A stretch of DNA of 64,000 nt from Elysia marginata (lineage: Eukaryota > Mollusca > Gastropoda > Plakobranchidae), in assembly GCA_019649035.1 (NCBI GenBank), contig BMAT01013750.1, forward strand, positions 145,485 through 209,484, given 5' to 3'. The translations under genes and the position numbers were made by a program. Of the stretch, positions 34,501-40,052 are shown one piece after another. Below the pieces are notes generated by a model that was not told the DNA's origin, made no database searches, and saw only the letters and a list, made by a program, of their open reading frames with translations. The first letter of the stretch is position 1. Each line of letters starts with the position of its first letter.

Positions 34501-37119
34501 CCCTAAAGTTCACGCACAGTGCTTTTTTTTTATTCGATCATCAGCTCTTTTTTTCGAACGTGACCTAACTGTGAAGTCTACATTTTGATAAAAGAGTAAG
34601 TATCCTGTGGAGGTTTGACTTTTTAAGTGCTTTACAGTTGGATATTTGGTCTTTCCATGTGATACCTAGAATGCGTCGTGAATACGTACATCAATGTTGA
34701 AAGAACAAACAGCTTGGTACACTGGCGTCTTAGTCTTGATGGAGAGGCTTCTGCTGAGTCTGAGCATCATTGAAGCGAATTTCTCGAATCCATTCATATT
34801 GTGATCGTCAATGTTGATTTCCGGAATTTCCTTAGGATTGTGGCGTATGATTTCAGGCTTCTTCAAGCTGGTAGCGAGTCCAAATTTATGACAAACCTTT
34901 GCCAAGACTGAACAAGGCTTTGGAGACCAGCATCATCAGCAAACGGTATATCTCGTATTTGAAAACGTGTGACTTATGTTTTGGCATTGAGACACTGAAT
35001 ATTTAAAAGTTTTATCGGATCCTGCGTGGAGATGCACACCTTTGGTAGTGTTTTCGAAGGTGTTGTTAAGAACCAGGGATAAAAAGATTCCAAACAGAGT
35101 TGGAGCCAGAACGCTGCCTTGCTTTACAACACTGAGAATATGGAAGCTTTCATAGGCTGATATATCAAATTGAACAGTCCCTGTCATGCCCGTGTGAAAA
35201 AAATTCGACATTTTTCAGCCTGCCAGTACCGGTTTACATAATAATACATGCATGTGCTACTGGTGGAGATGCCTTAAGTTGATGTTAGGTACATAATTGC
35301 AGAGAAGATTGTTGCACTTTTACATCTGGTATGACCGCTGACTTGTTACCTCTCATAAGAAAGCGAAAGAATCAGGTAGACCTGACGATGTAGATAAACA
35401 GAGCTAATATATCTCGATAGACAGTAATAAATACGTGCCAGCTTTTCATCCACCTTAGCTTGATAACTTACAATATATCATGTAATTGATATTTGTAAGA
35501 AAGAGAGACAGAGGAGAGAAAGGGGAGAGAGATGGAGAGCGAAAGAAAGAAATTGAGCAAGAGATATGTAAGTAAAATGCAAATAGAGATGAAAAAAAAA
35601 GATAGGATAGTTGAAAATATAACTTAAAAATTCAAAAAGGTAGAGGAAAAAAGAAATAGGTCCAGGTGAAAGCTACTTTTACTAAATGTTTTAAGCCGTC
35701 ACTTCCACAAAACTTCAAAACACTTTAAGAGGAAACAAATCAATACTATAACGTTATTTTTATGAAATTGAGAAATTTTTTGTCAACCGCCGAGGGTCAG
35801 GAAAATGGCCCCCCCCCCCCCCCAAATTTTGTGTTAATGGGTAGGGTAATGCATCATTCTAAGGACATGCAGCAAAATCTGGTCATTTTGAGGCTAAATT
35901 ATGGAGTTATTTTTTTCTTTTCGTCTTTGAGTTGTTGTTTTTTGTTGTTGCTTTTTTGTTATTGCTAATTAAAGAGTGAACTAGATAAGGCTACTTTTCC
36001 TAGGGAGATTTTTGTGGACGTCAGAAAGAGCTGTGACGCCTGACTTAGCGCTAGATTGCGCTGAGAGAGCCGAACTTTATCGTCTAGGCAAGGCTTCCAA
36101 AACTGGTTATTATTTCTAGGCCAAGATCAGCAGATGAACAAATAATACAAGCTAAACTCGTTGTGTGTAAATTAATCTTTGGGTCGTTCGAAAAGCTTAT
36201 GGAACGTAAAACTAAGAACTTCGGCTAGCCTAAGCGAATAGTCATCCAAAATGCTGCAATGGGTCAAGATCTAGATATGTAAATGTAAGTAAGGATGTAT
36301 AATGTCTTTGGCGATAATCTGGCAGGCGTGGCAGAAAAAAAAACAACTCTGATTTTAAATAAGATAAGATACACTTTATTGATCCATTCTTAGAAATTTG
36401 GCAAGGACATTAGTGCTGAAACGAATGGCAAATAGTTTAACTATTACATTTCACACCCAAGCACAGAAACACGTTAAACATACGCATTTAGGGCCAAAAA
36501 AAAAAAAAAGAATGTGGAAGGATAGAAATGTAAAAAGTCTTGTAAAAAACAGAGTGAAACTGAAAGATGAGAGACAGAGAGAGGGGGCAGATTCGAGAGG
36601 GGTGAGGGCTGTAGAATTAGAAACCGATTTGAATAAAGAAAAGGATAAATATGGTTATAGTGAGATTTAAAAAAAACGAAGAGAAGGCGTTGAGAGGAAC
36701 TCAAAGACAGAAGATAAACTTACGGAAAGAAGCAGACAAACCCGATTTAGATAATTTAACATATGAGGACAAAAAGAAAAGAAGGTAAAAGAAAAGAAGG
36801 TAACTTTTTAATTGGAGGTTAGCCCATTCTTAGATAGTTTACTTTTCGGCGGGCACTTTACTAGTATAATGTATAATTAATCCCAATAAGAAAACACATT
36901 GCCACCCTAGAAACTTACCTGCAGCTTAAGCTCTGAGCGCCGATCTGTCTTCCGGCGGATGAGTTGGGCGTAAGACTCCCAAATAGCTGACAACGTTGCC
37001 ATCTTGTCAGGCAGACTCTGCTCTTTGCCTCGTTGTGGTTCTTGACGCTGTTGTTTTTGCTGCTGCCCATCATGTGGTTGCAGCTGAGTAGCATTCTGGG
37101 GAAATGTCTGTCCCTCCAT
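1201..37119 (-). CDS. LYST: LYST, lysosomal trafficking regulator (BEACH family), N-terminal part, 31 exons, 3' end beyond window
   Basis: A cytosolic giant scaffold protein; in vertebrates it controls the size and fission of lysosomes and lysosome-related organelles, and its loss causes Chediak-Higashi syndrome (family knowledge). The exons recover human LYST landmarks in order: the GRGW/GRGF block (exon 3), the RHR-CEY-HHH and CCC motifs (exon 7), a concanavalin-like lectin region (exons 14-16), LGPNHDG (exon 18), GCIGGVETFLFLVAK (exon 19), SIVGFHLLK (exon 20), LLGSPPDL with FLLLVHP (exon 22) and GFYLLANQL (exon 26). The exons sum to about 9,320 nt. The ATG at 37,119 has a good Kozak context (GCCATGG) and an in-frame TGA four codons upstream. 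PH, BEACH and WD40 domains must lie left of position 1. Two junctions are unresolved: exon 7/8 needs a missing 3n+1 exon, and exon 16/17 has alternative splice sites. No in-frame stop interrupts the exons, so the gene looks intact. Confidence 0.93.
1524..1700. repeat. Two-copy tandem duplication, 90-bp period
   Basis: GAATTTTAAAGAATCT starts at 1,524 and again at 1,614. Each copy continues with CATATAAAGTTATTGTG and ends in GAATGAAACAAATGTTTTAT. The second copy differs mainly in its T-rich centre. It lies in the intron between exons 30 and 31. Confidence 0.85.
1878..2160 (-). mobile_element. tRNA-derived SINE, family A, degraded
   Basis: On the minus strand it carries a decayed tRNA-like head (GGACTTGTGATCCAG, GGTTCCATTCCCGA), then TTAGTCCACCCACCTG and AAATGGGTAC. 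It ends with a 3' block containing GAATTTGCTTTGGTGTGTAT. The head and middle are shared with the copy at 50.65 kb and the 3' block with the copy at 53.95 kb. Intronic, between exons 30 and 31. The tail boundary is approximate. Confidence 0.8.
2236..2300 (-). CDS. LYST: LYST coding exon 30 (21 residues)
   Basis: 65 nt, phase 2 in and phase 1 out, acceptor CATGCTAG and donor GGTAGG. CDEMFTLLRALEDQEFGEQM matches the helix at human SQYFRVIEDLIVMLG. Short but consistent with both neighbours. Confidence 0.84.
2773..2862 (-). CDS. LYST: LYST coding exon 29 (30 residues)
   Basis: 90 nt, acceptor CTTCAG and donor TAG/GTGAGC, phase 2 in and out. EEEQLTLALLIDVQHILFLT matches human YKLLACDIQQLFIAVT. Confidence 0.92.
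3268..3350 (-). CDS. LYST: LYST coding exon 28 (27 residues)
   Basis: 83 nt, acceptor GTCAG and donor TGT/GTAAGT, phase 0 in and phase 2 out. MSTLLLDLGLTETMCNLASN matches human VADMLLDNGLLYVLCNTVAA. Both flanking phases agree, which supports the boundaries. Confidence 0.9.
3876..4005 (-). CDS. LYST: LYST coding exon 27 (43 residues)
   Basis: 130 nt, phase 2 in and phase 0 out. AAPILILSLIDGTATDPDLC and NALAFLAQ match human VIPILGLIETSLYDNILLHN and the following helix. Confidence 0.93.
4237..4406 (-). CDS. LYST: LYST coding exon 26 (56 residues)
   Basis: 170 nt, phase 0 in and phase 2 out. LLGAYLYRAPS, then MDGFYLLANQLRSFPVHSSH, matching human LLDAYFARAS and RGFSLLANQLYLHRGTQE. Confidence 0.96.
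4655..4797 (-). CDS. LYST: LYST coding exon 25 (47 residues)
   Basis: 143 nt, phase 1 in and phase 0 out. LLEHLTEIVMEFPESSLDNV, then SMLVLAKNPSADVRLAVIK, matching human TLLVLVNHPSPAIQQGVIK. Confidence 0.95.
5690..5740. repeat. Short dispersed repeat, LINE 3'-end-like
   Basis: ATTTATTGATCC with TTAGAAAATTTGGCA resembles the sequence at 36,370-36,410 (CTTTATTGATCCATTCTTAGAAATTTGGCA). Such strings often occur at the 3' ends of non-LTR elements; the element itself is not recognisable. Confidence 0.45.
6541..6603. repeat. (GA)n microsatellite
   Basis: About 31 uninterrupted GA units, preceded by TGTGTGTG. It creates meaningless long open frames on both strands (Arg-Glu and Ser-Leu repeats). Confidence 0.98.
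6775..6798. repeat. 24-bp perfect palindrome
   Basis: GCCCATACATCT is followed immediately by its exact reverse complement AGATGTATGGGC, with no spacer. It lies between two GA-rich tracts inside the CAGGG element. Confidence 0.95.
6843..6853. other. Assembly gap, 11 N, after a (TA)n run
   Basis: Eleven N follow GA-rich sequence and (TA)n. The true length is unknown; this is probably a simple-repeat collapse. Confidence 0.95.
7270..8043 (-). CDS. LYST: LYST coding exon 24 (disordered linker, 258 residues)
   Basis: 774 nt in one open frame, phase 1 in and out (donor TCA/GTGAGT). The product is rich in Ser, Glu, Asp and Lys with no fold visible (QLQRSLDLSSSSGETSAKEG; IDGILEDSGDDKELKKGK). It stands where human LYST has a long Ser-rich linker, and ends with GLMRLCVS, matching human LVPICCGLYELLS. 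An overlapping shorter frame on the same strand is a shadow. Confidence 0.87.
8343..8465 (-). CDS. LYST: LYST coding exon 23 (41 residues)
   Basis: 123 nt, phase 1 in and out. NYFNLALKVYSKQLTPRSAE follows the FYF-L motif of exon 22, and the tail becomes charged (GKRVEKTSDS), leading into the disordered exon 24. Confidence 0.86.
8962..9228 (-). mobile_element. tRNA-derived SINE, family B, with target-site duplication
   Basis: On the minus strand the head has an A-box-like TGGCGCAATCGGT and a B box GGTTCGATCCC with a tRNA-like layout. A body of about 190 bp follows, ending in TACCTTTACCTTTAC. It is flanked by AGTACCATTGTA (8,951-8,962) and AGTACCACTGTA (9,229-9,240), a 12-bp duplication with one mismatch, as expected from LINE-driven integration. 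It lies in the intron between exons 22 and 23 and is not a functional tRNA gene. Confidence 0.88.
9467..9665 (-). CDS. LYST: LYST coding exon 22 (66 residues)
   Basis: 199 nt, phase 0 in and phase 1 out. LLGSPPDLHLMMAVMDFLLL and VHPAASGYISFNAEAFYF give the best local match to human LYST in the window ([28 protein letters not shown]). Confidence 0.97.
10591..10872 (-). CDS. LYST: LYST coding exon 21 (94 residues)
   Basis: 282 nt, phase 0 to 0. VIRDMNVLTQLLLNWRIWLRA matches human [21 protein letters not shown], and EFNLRQMQAGNVINKIF matches human MFNIKQLLKAQVVHHFL. Acceptor TTTCACAG, donor CTG/GTGAGT. Confidence 0.96.
11594..11800 (-). CDS. LYST: LYST coding exon 20 (69 residues)
   Basis: 207 nt, phase 0 to 0. 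SILFTLVHRYPSLSQAFQD, then GYAMLAKVFTSSKSIVGFHL, which matches human LSMIHQVLIKQKCIVGFYIL. These are armadillo-like helices following the lectin domain. Confidence 0.95.
12243..12503 (-). CDS. LYST: LYST coding exon 19 (87 residues)
   Basis: 261 nt, phase 0 to 0. VLVYKISQPEVFSTFVIPM matches human YTTYCPAQYTIYEPVIRLK, and AAGCIGGVETFLFLVAKV matches human LHEIGGTGIFVFLFARV. Donor AAG/GTGAGC. Confidence 0.94.
13034..13236 (-). CDS. LYST: LYST coding exon 18 (68 residues)
   Basis: 203 nt, phase 1 in and phase 0 out. WWSHLYSLGPNHDGVGKCD matches human FYLYACGPNHTSVMPCKYG. The following segment (ACHTHTHPMLKQALG) is His-rich. Acceptor CTGTTCAG, donor AGG/GTAATT. Confidence 0.92.
13921..13959 (-). CDS. 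LYST: LYST coding exon 17 (microexon, boundaries uncertain)
   Basis: Ends at the strong donor TCAG/GTATGT. In the frame required by exon 18 it encodes HLRRTLKVVGLS, matching human AKVGSQEAF in position. With exon 16 in phase 1 the acceptor must be AAAAGAG at 13,960. If exon 16 ends in phase 0, the better acceptor TTGTTAG would extend this exon to 13,969 and add MKR. Confidence 0.65.
14088..14392 (-). CDS. LYST: LYST coding exon 16, concanavalin-like domain end
   Basis: 305 nt. LWHMVSISYKD matches human WQHLVLTYLQQ; MTLVLDGWLQKE and FLCVGD complete the sandwich, and GTWRLGTVRVFR matches human GKWDLGNLLLFN. The best donor (AGAG/GTTTGT) leaves in phase 1. A weaker donor a few bases earlier (CGG/GTGTTC) would leave in phase 0 and change how exon 17 is joined. 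Confidence 0.92.
14875..15031 (-). CDS. LYST: LYST coding exon 15, concanavalin-like domain
   Basis: 157 nt, phase 1 in and phase 2 out. SSLVVAIGNKEKMFEVWVHP matches human HIISLGSKALMIQVWADP, the middle beta strands of the lectin-like sandwich. Confidence 0.93.
15666..15857 (-). CDS. LYST: LYST coding exon 14, start of the concanavalin-like domain
   Basis: 192 nt, phase 1 in and out. WPPWSMGFTLAFWLSVDR is the first strand pair of the concanavalin A-like lectin region seen in LYST and related BEACH proteins (human GFSVSLWFNVE). A Cys-rich insert (HCCCAKCSK) follows and has no human counterpart that I recall. A second reading frame is also open here, but only this one keeps phase and homology. 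Confidence 0.92.
16467..16593 (-). CDS. LYST: LYST coding exon 13 (42 residues)
   Basis: 127 nt, phase 0 in and phase 1 out (donor GTAAGA). CLLSTLLSVIEKHPVSPNSW leads into the linker before the lectin-like domain, where human LYST has LLSSWHIAPVHLP. Conservation is modest; it is supported mainly by order and phase. Confidence 0.83.
17329..17444 (-). CDS. LYST: LYST coding exon 12 (39 residues)
   Basis: 116 nt, phase 1 in and phase 0 out. SSELRQFLRLFQDNKQTT matches human CSEELTLLLRIFLEKSPCT in position and pattern. Acceptor TCCTTCAG, donor GTAAGA. Confidence 0.9.
17881..18165 (-). CDS. LYST: LYST coding exon 11 (95 residues)
   Basis: 285 nt, phase 1 in and out (donor CAGC/GTAAGT). A helical repeat region: FRLLVELLVACHRD, VALRLLQTLRSS and GLLGVLVDGFREVL, the last matching human VKNLLGGFLSIL. 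It is noticeably richer in G and C than the surrounding introns. Confidence 0.9.
18471..18618 (-). CDS. LYST: LYST coding exon 10 (49 residues)
   Basis: 148 nt, phase 0 in and phase 1 out. It encodes a strongly acidic stretch (KEKEDIADEDEVKQ; DEDGDTIYTEQGYDGD) corresponding to the acidic region around EEEGYEADSESNPEDGE in human LYST. Confidence 0.84.
18966..19342. mobile_element. TTAA-flanked MITE-like element (piggyBac-type), 377 bp
   Basis: The left end is TTAA + CTCTTTAAGGACG. The reverse complement of the right end is TTAA + CTCTATATGGACG, so the 13-bp inverted termini match at 10 positions and the target is TTAA on both sides. No coding capacity. It lies in the intron between exons 9 and 10. 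Confidence 0.6.
19631..19798 (-). CDS. LYST: LYST coding exon 9 (56 residues)
   Basis: 168 nt, phase 0 to phase 0, acceptor TTTCAG and donor GTATGT. RLSSALQSCIYLEPSKLSAVF continues the helical repeat region. It is placed by phase and order rather than by a strong motif. Confidence 0.82.
20319..20743 (-). CDS. LYST: LYST coding exon 8 (about residues 1500-1641)
   Basis: 425 nt, acceptor TTATTAG and donor AAG/GTATAG. It encodes a hydrophobic helix (YFFIYFAISVLQKETLVLALSLLGEM), a Gly/Ser/Pro-rich linker, a run of acidic residues (APEEEELEHC) and RLEFIEAVMMVCFSCRT, which resembles human IRLLEALLAICLHGART. The open frame needs one nucleotide from upstream, but exon 7 ends in phase 0. A short exon of length 3n+1 may therefore be missing between 20,744 and 21,302. 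Confidence 0.82.
20744..21302. other. LYST intron 7, possibly hiding a short exon
   Basis: The phase change between exons 7 and 8 requires an extra 3n+1 nt from this interval, or a different splice site. I scanned the minus strand for acceptor/donor pairs and found none convincing. Confidence 0.4.
21303..24069 (-). CDS. LYST: LYST coding exon 7 (giant exon, residues 578-1500)
   Basis: A single 2,767-nt exon, very large for this gene. It contains ETVCGLLQLLQTIY, a divergent Lys/Ser/Asp-rich insert (about residues 640-830), then RHRNCEY followed by DHHHD (about residue 862) and GVCCCLQPE (about residue 970). Both motifs match human LYST (RHRRCEY...HHHRD; GICCCMDPK). Then come helical segments (LLQVDKVMSIFLARRGLV), a short Ala-rich run (AEAAAAAV) and LLDMWRTCAKLCMNS, matching human AADIWSMCRWIYMLSS. 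It ends at CAG/GTATGT in phase 0, which does not fit exon 8. Confidence 0.94.
24070..25236. other. LYST intron 6: nothing distinct
   Basis: AT-rich, with A runs near 24,500. No repeat ends, exons or RNA genes that I can support. Confidence 0.55.
25237..26052 (-). CDS. LYST: LYST coding exon 6 (residues 306-578)
   Basis: 816 nt. It opens with an acidic patch (SDTEEEEQ) and a His/Gln/Arg-rich stretch. A helical-repeat-like segment follows (VVRIILRLLRSLGELD, LLYLFSQFRQPG), and it ends with LVLRQLVRAILTLSG and VVDILLD. It leaves in phase 2 at CTT/GTAAGT. Position and character match the armadillo-like N-terminal region of LYST. Confidence 0.88.
26425..26710 (-). CDS. LYST: LYST coding exon 5 (residues 211-306)
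   Basis: 286 nt. It begins after TTTTGCAG and completes an Asp codon with exon 4. The product is basic and rich in Ser, Gly and Lys (VRKLRKVASTAS, RVSKKRMTRSTPSKR), like the basic disordered stretch at this point in human LYST. No fold is recognisable. Confidence 0.85.
26753..26908 (-). mobile_element. MITE with GAC flanks, copy 1 (156 bp)
   Basis: It has inverted ends AATAGAGACCTTTAGCA and, on the other strand, AATACAGACTTTAAGCA. GAC lies immediately outside both ends, consistent with a 3-bp target duplication. A second, nearly identical copy lies at 32,963-33,109 in the opposite orientation. The right edge of exon 5 is only 43 bp away. Confidence 0.7.
27216..27399 (-). CDS. LYST: LYST coding exon 4 (residues 150-211)
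   Basis: 184 nt, phase 0 in and phase 1 out (donor GTAAGA). LCEVLLYLLPYCLHMKP corresponds to the human LLTLLLSLLPLVWKIP helix, and a Ser/Thr/Asn-rich linker follows. Confidence 0.88.
27669..27789. mobile_element. TTAA-flanked MITE (piggyBac-type), 121 bp with duplications
   Basis: TTAA + CCCACGAAGTGTC on the left and, reverse complemented, TTAA + CCCTAGAAGTGTC on the right. The internal palindrome GGCCGATTAAATCGGCC lies near the left end. The CCC start and TTAA target are piggyBac-like. It lies in the intron between exons 3 and 4. Confidence 0.72.
28001..28166 (-). CDS. LYST: LYST coding exon 3 (residues 94-149)
   Basis: 166 nt, ending in phase 0 at AAG/GTAAAA. The segment EDYILRGRGWRLLYTVDR matches the human N-terminal block around YLVHGRGFLLLTKL. 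This is the first strong LYST anchor in the gene. Confidence 0.9.
28471..28612. repeat. (GA)n passing into degenerate GACA repeat
   Basis: Pure GA from about 28,471 to 28,500, followed by about 110 bp of imperfect GAGA and GACA motifs. It lies in the intron between exons 2 and 3. Confidence 0.95.
28918..28997 (-). CDS. LYST: LYST coding exon 2 (residues 68-94)
   Basis: 80 nt with acceptor TTTCAG and donor GGTGAGC. It enters in phase 0 and leaves in phase 2, and encodes a short hydrophobic helix (FVLDQFLGQFINASLENHG). Phase agrees with both neighbours. Confidence 0.8.
30955..31253 (-). mobile_element. tRNA-derived SINE, family C, perfect 12-bp target duplication
   Basis: On the minus strand the head reads GTGGCCTAGCGGTAAGACAC (A box) and later GTTGGATCCCC (B-box-like). 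The body contains GTCAGGATAATGTGACTGG. The element is bracketed by TGTATTTCCTTC at 30,943-30,954 and 31,254-31,265, an exact duplication. The intact duplication suggests a fairly recent insertion. It is not a tRNA gene, and the open frame across it is incidental. Confidence 0.9.
32963..33109 (+). mobile_element. MITE with GAC flank, copy 2, interrupted by assembly gap
   Basis: Identical to copy 1 (26,753-26,908, reverse complemented) except for about five substitutions in the sequenced arms: CAATACAGACTTTAAGCAGC on the left and GTCTCTATT on the right. The middle is 60 N, where copy 1 has 69 bp. GAC precedes it and AAC follows. Confidence 0.75.
33007..33066. other. Assembly gap, 60 N, inside MITE copy 2
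   Basis: The gap falls exactly in the centre of an inverted-repeat element; the paralogous copy suggests that the missing sequence is about 69 bp. Confidence 0.95.
34110..35230 (-). pseudogene. Decayed non-LTR retrotransposon (LINE) reverse transcriptase
   Basis: Minus-strand pieces in the usual order. FHTGMTGTVQFD, then VVKQGSVLAPTLFGIFLS (RT core, 34,936-35,211). Then ADDAGLQSLVQ (catalytic-box remnant with a single Asp pair, near 34,950), STLMYV-like and ITWKD-like pieces near 34,640-34,700, and a C-terminal zinc knuckle RYTCVSCGRVCQSSIGLNSH (near 34,240). Frames change repeatedly and segments are missing, so it is dead. The clade is not assigned. It lies in LYST intron 1. Confidence 0.82.
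35809..35823. repeat. Poly-C run
   Basis: About 15 consecutive C followed by AAATTTTG. The length is likely to be unreliable in the assembly. Confidence 0.9.
36358..36412. repeat. Dispersed repeat, LINE 3'-end-like
   Basis: AAGATAAGATACACTTTATT, then GATCC and TTAGAAATTTGGCA, shared with 5,690-5,740. It ends close to exon 1 and no coding part is visible. Confidence 0.45.
36919..37119 (-). CDS. LYST: LYST coding exon 1 (residues 1-67)
   Basis: Begins at ATG 37,119 in the context GTGGCCATGG, with an in-frame TGA at 37,129-37,131. It encodes a Gln-rich stretch (QQQKQQRQEPQ) and then a likely amphipathic helix (LSAIWESYAQLIRRK), and ends in phase 0 at the donor CAG/GTAAGT. The N-terminus does not align closely with vertebrate LYST. 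It is assigned by phase continuity with exon 2 and by position, so its membership is a little less certain than that of later exons. Confidence 0.78.
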
Positions 37120-37134
37120 GGCCACCTTTCACAA

Positions 37135-37150
37135 CCTGGGCGAGAGGAGA
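37135..37150 (-). other. 3' splice site upstream of the LYST start codon
   Basis: Reading the minus strand, a pyrimidine-rich tract (TCTCCTCTCGCCCAG) ends 16 nt before the ATG at 37,119. It looks like a functional acceptor, so the first coding exon probably begins at 37,135 with a 16-nt 5' UTR tail. At least one non-coding exon, and the promoter, would then lie at higher coordinates. No core promoter motif is obvious near 37.1-37.7 kb. Confidence 0.5.
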
Positions 37151-39379
37151 CACAATAATTTCCTAGTACAATTATTATGTTTTAACACTATGCAAACACA
37201 AAAACTGTCCTTTTAATGTTCACTGGGTGTTAAGAAGTAGAGGTGAATTCTGCTCACCTAGTGATAGAACAAAAGAATCATTTATGATTCGGTCAGAAAG
37301 TTCTAAGACAAAAGTTTGAAACCAAACACTTATTGTCAAATACAAAGTTGCATGTTTGTAATTCAATTTTGATGCATCTTAAAACCAGAGGCAATCGTTT
37401 TCGTTTCAGTTTTTTTTCTGTTGATGTTTAATGTCAAAAGGCTCGCTTAGACCGTTACGAATTGAGAAAGTACTTGATTGGTGAGACTGTGCCGTGTGTG
37501 TTAACTGCTGCCAGGCTGCCACGCGCTAGTTCTAGCAAAAAAACGGAACTTCGGACGGCTGATAAGGGCCAGAGTAGGTCTTCGTGGTAAGAACAGACCA
37601 AAAAAAAATGTTTATAAAGGTAGCGAGGTTCAAAGTCGCGTTTCTTTAAAAAATCAAGCGCAAAAACAACGTACATGTAATTGTTAATGACAAGGTTAAT
37701 GTTTTTCGAGTTACAAACACTCTCCTGGCTGTTCTTATTATAACACTTTATGGCAGATTACAGCTTGAAAATGTAACAAAACAAAAATATTTTGCCTTCA
37801 ATGCTAAAGGCGAAACGACCGGAAGTCCCAAGGATAGAAACGATTTATGTTCGCCTAACACTTTTAGAGCAATTTTCAGCTATCCAAGAAGCTTAATGGT
37901 TTTTTAAACATCTCTTTAAACTTTCACCACCTTGATGTAAAAATTCAATGTCATCGGGCATGCATTCACTGCGAATAAAAGCGATTCGCTTCAGATAAGA
38001 AAAATATTGCGGTTTCCTGGCCCGTAAGAATTTCGACGCCAGAATGTATCGCGTTAAATACAATCGTGTTTAATGGCCCCAATGTCATTGGGTCCAGAAT
38101 GTTTAAAAAAAAAACTAAATGAAAGCGAATCTCAGCATCTTCATGACCTATAAACTGCAATATGTTGTTAGCCCTCGTCAGTCGCTTTTTAGGCATAAGA
38201 TAGGGCGAGATATGGATAGTTCATTCAAATTGCCATCTAGAAACCGTTGCTAATCCAATTATTCGTTATGGTTGTTATGGTTAAAGTGTATAGCAGGAGC
38301 ACACCAGAAAGCACTATGTTACAAATTGACATTATGAAAGCAATGCCCATAGGCCTATTGGTTTTCAAGCCACATTAAATTGGGCTGATTAAAAAAAAGC
38401 GTTAAGAGTCGGCTATCAGTCTACATGGACAAGATAAAAATTAATGTTATTGTGAAATGAGTTCCCACATCCCAGAGATTTGCTTTATGACTACGGTTTC
38501 CATTCTACGATTAATTTACAAATGATCCACATGTGTGGTAACACTTAAAATAGAAAGAAAACATGAAACACTTTATTTTGTTTTTAAAAAGTTCGCACCA
38601 AACGGAGGTGAACCTTACATAATGTTATAATGAACCTTATTCAGGGTACACAAGAACAAAAAAATGTATTTCAAAAACGGAGATCGGACCATTAAACTTG
38701 GAACTTTTGAGTCATTTGAACGCACTGTTTTTCTTCCTCGATAATCGATGAAAATAAAAACAAACTCGTAGGCTTCTTGAACTATCAATAATTTTACTTC
38801 TAAAAAAAACGCCTATTGGTGAAATAATTTTTTTTTTTTAATTGTGAAGCACATTTCTTGAGATGATTATAACCCGCGCGTCACAGGTCTTGTGAATAGT
38901 TTCAAAGTACGAAATCACATGAACAAAAAGTGAACAAAATGAACACCAACGATGAATTTTGCAGATAAAACCACTACGCACAATTACAGCCGCCGGGTAC
39001 CTGCAACTCAGAAAGCCAATGCTTTGATCCTGATGCTTTGTAAAAATTCAACAATACACCAACAGTAGTGACAAGAATAGTGAAAAGAATTACAAGCACA
39101 GCACAAAAATAACTACCTAAATCCAAAAGTTTTCACACCAAGAATTTAAAAAACATCAATCCAATTCATGACAGTGCCACGGTGTAAATAGACCAGAGTT
39201 AAATCATTCGGTCGGTTTTTTTGGAAGTTATATATAATTATATACATATGAAATGGTTATCTAATAAACAAAACAATCGCTTCAGAGCGCAAATAGCAGA
39301 CAGCTAGGCCGATCATTGAATTTTACCTTGATCAATTTTGTTAGCTCGTTCGGTTTTATTTTTATTTTGGGCGGTGTGT

Positions 39380-39440
39380 GTCTCTCTCTCCCTCCCTCCC
39401 TCCTTCTTTCTCTCTCTTTCTCTCTCCCCCCTCTCACTAT
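39380..39440. repeat. CT-rich simple repeat
   Basis: Imperfect (TC)n with CCCT interruptions, just after a GGCGGTGTGTGTC block. Confidence 0.9.
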
Positions 39441-40003
39441 CTCTATCCGCGTGAACAGATTTGAATAGCCCACTAGAATCACAGGATGCTTATGTGATAC
39501 TTTTTATGCATTCATTTTTGTCACCACCCACCACCACCACCGCATGTAGTGGGACAGAGAGACCAGAATATTTGCAACAATAATAAGTGGCAACCTAGCT
39601 ATCCGGGTGGGGTATGTTTTCAAGTGCAAAATCTCATGGCGATGAACTTTCGGAAGAGTCCGTGGACTTGAGTCTTTAGTGCATCTTACGCCGGTGGGTC
39701 TCTGGCACTATGGTATGGTCTCAGTCTGCCATAGCTTCGAGATTATAAAATAAATAACGTGTAATTAATTGAGCTGTCCATGAGTTACATCAACAAACAC
39801 ACCATGGCGAGAAAGGGCAAAATCGGATGTCTTAATACTTATAATTTGAGGTTTTTCCATCGCTCACAAATGGGTATCGACGAGTTCTGCAGCTAGATTC
39901 ACATCCGATGGATAAAGGGTGCTGGGAAGAGTCAAGCAAACCAGTATTTAGTTTTCCGTGTTGAGCAGTACTACACTAAAATATCAACGAGCTTCCCAAA
40001 TTA

Positions 40004-40052
40004 CCCCCCCCCCAAAAAAAAAAAAAAAAAAAAAAAAAAGAAAGAAAAAAAA
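40004..40052. repeat. C run and A-rich run
   Basis: Nine C at about 40,005-40,013, then about 35 nearly pure A with a few G. It could be a retrotransposed tail, but nothing upstream supports that. Confidence 0.85.

Larger units (their letters stand above)
28998..36918. other. LYST first coding intron, 7.9 kb
   Basis: No further exon could be placed. It contains the family C SINE (30,955-31,253), MITE copy 2 with the 60-N gap (about 33.0 kb), a decayed LINE (34.1-35.2 kb), a C run at 35,809-35,823 and GA-rich stretches near 35.5 and 36.6 kb. The parts 29,000-30,950, 31,270-32,960, 33,110-34,100 and 35,240-36,918 are otherwise featureless. Confidence 0.7.
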
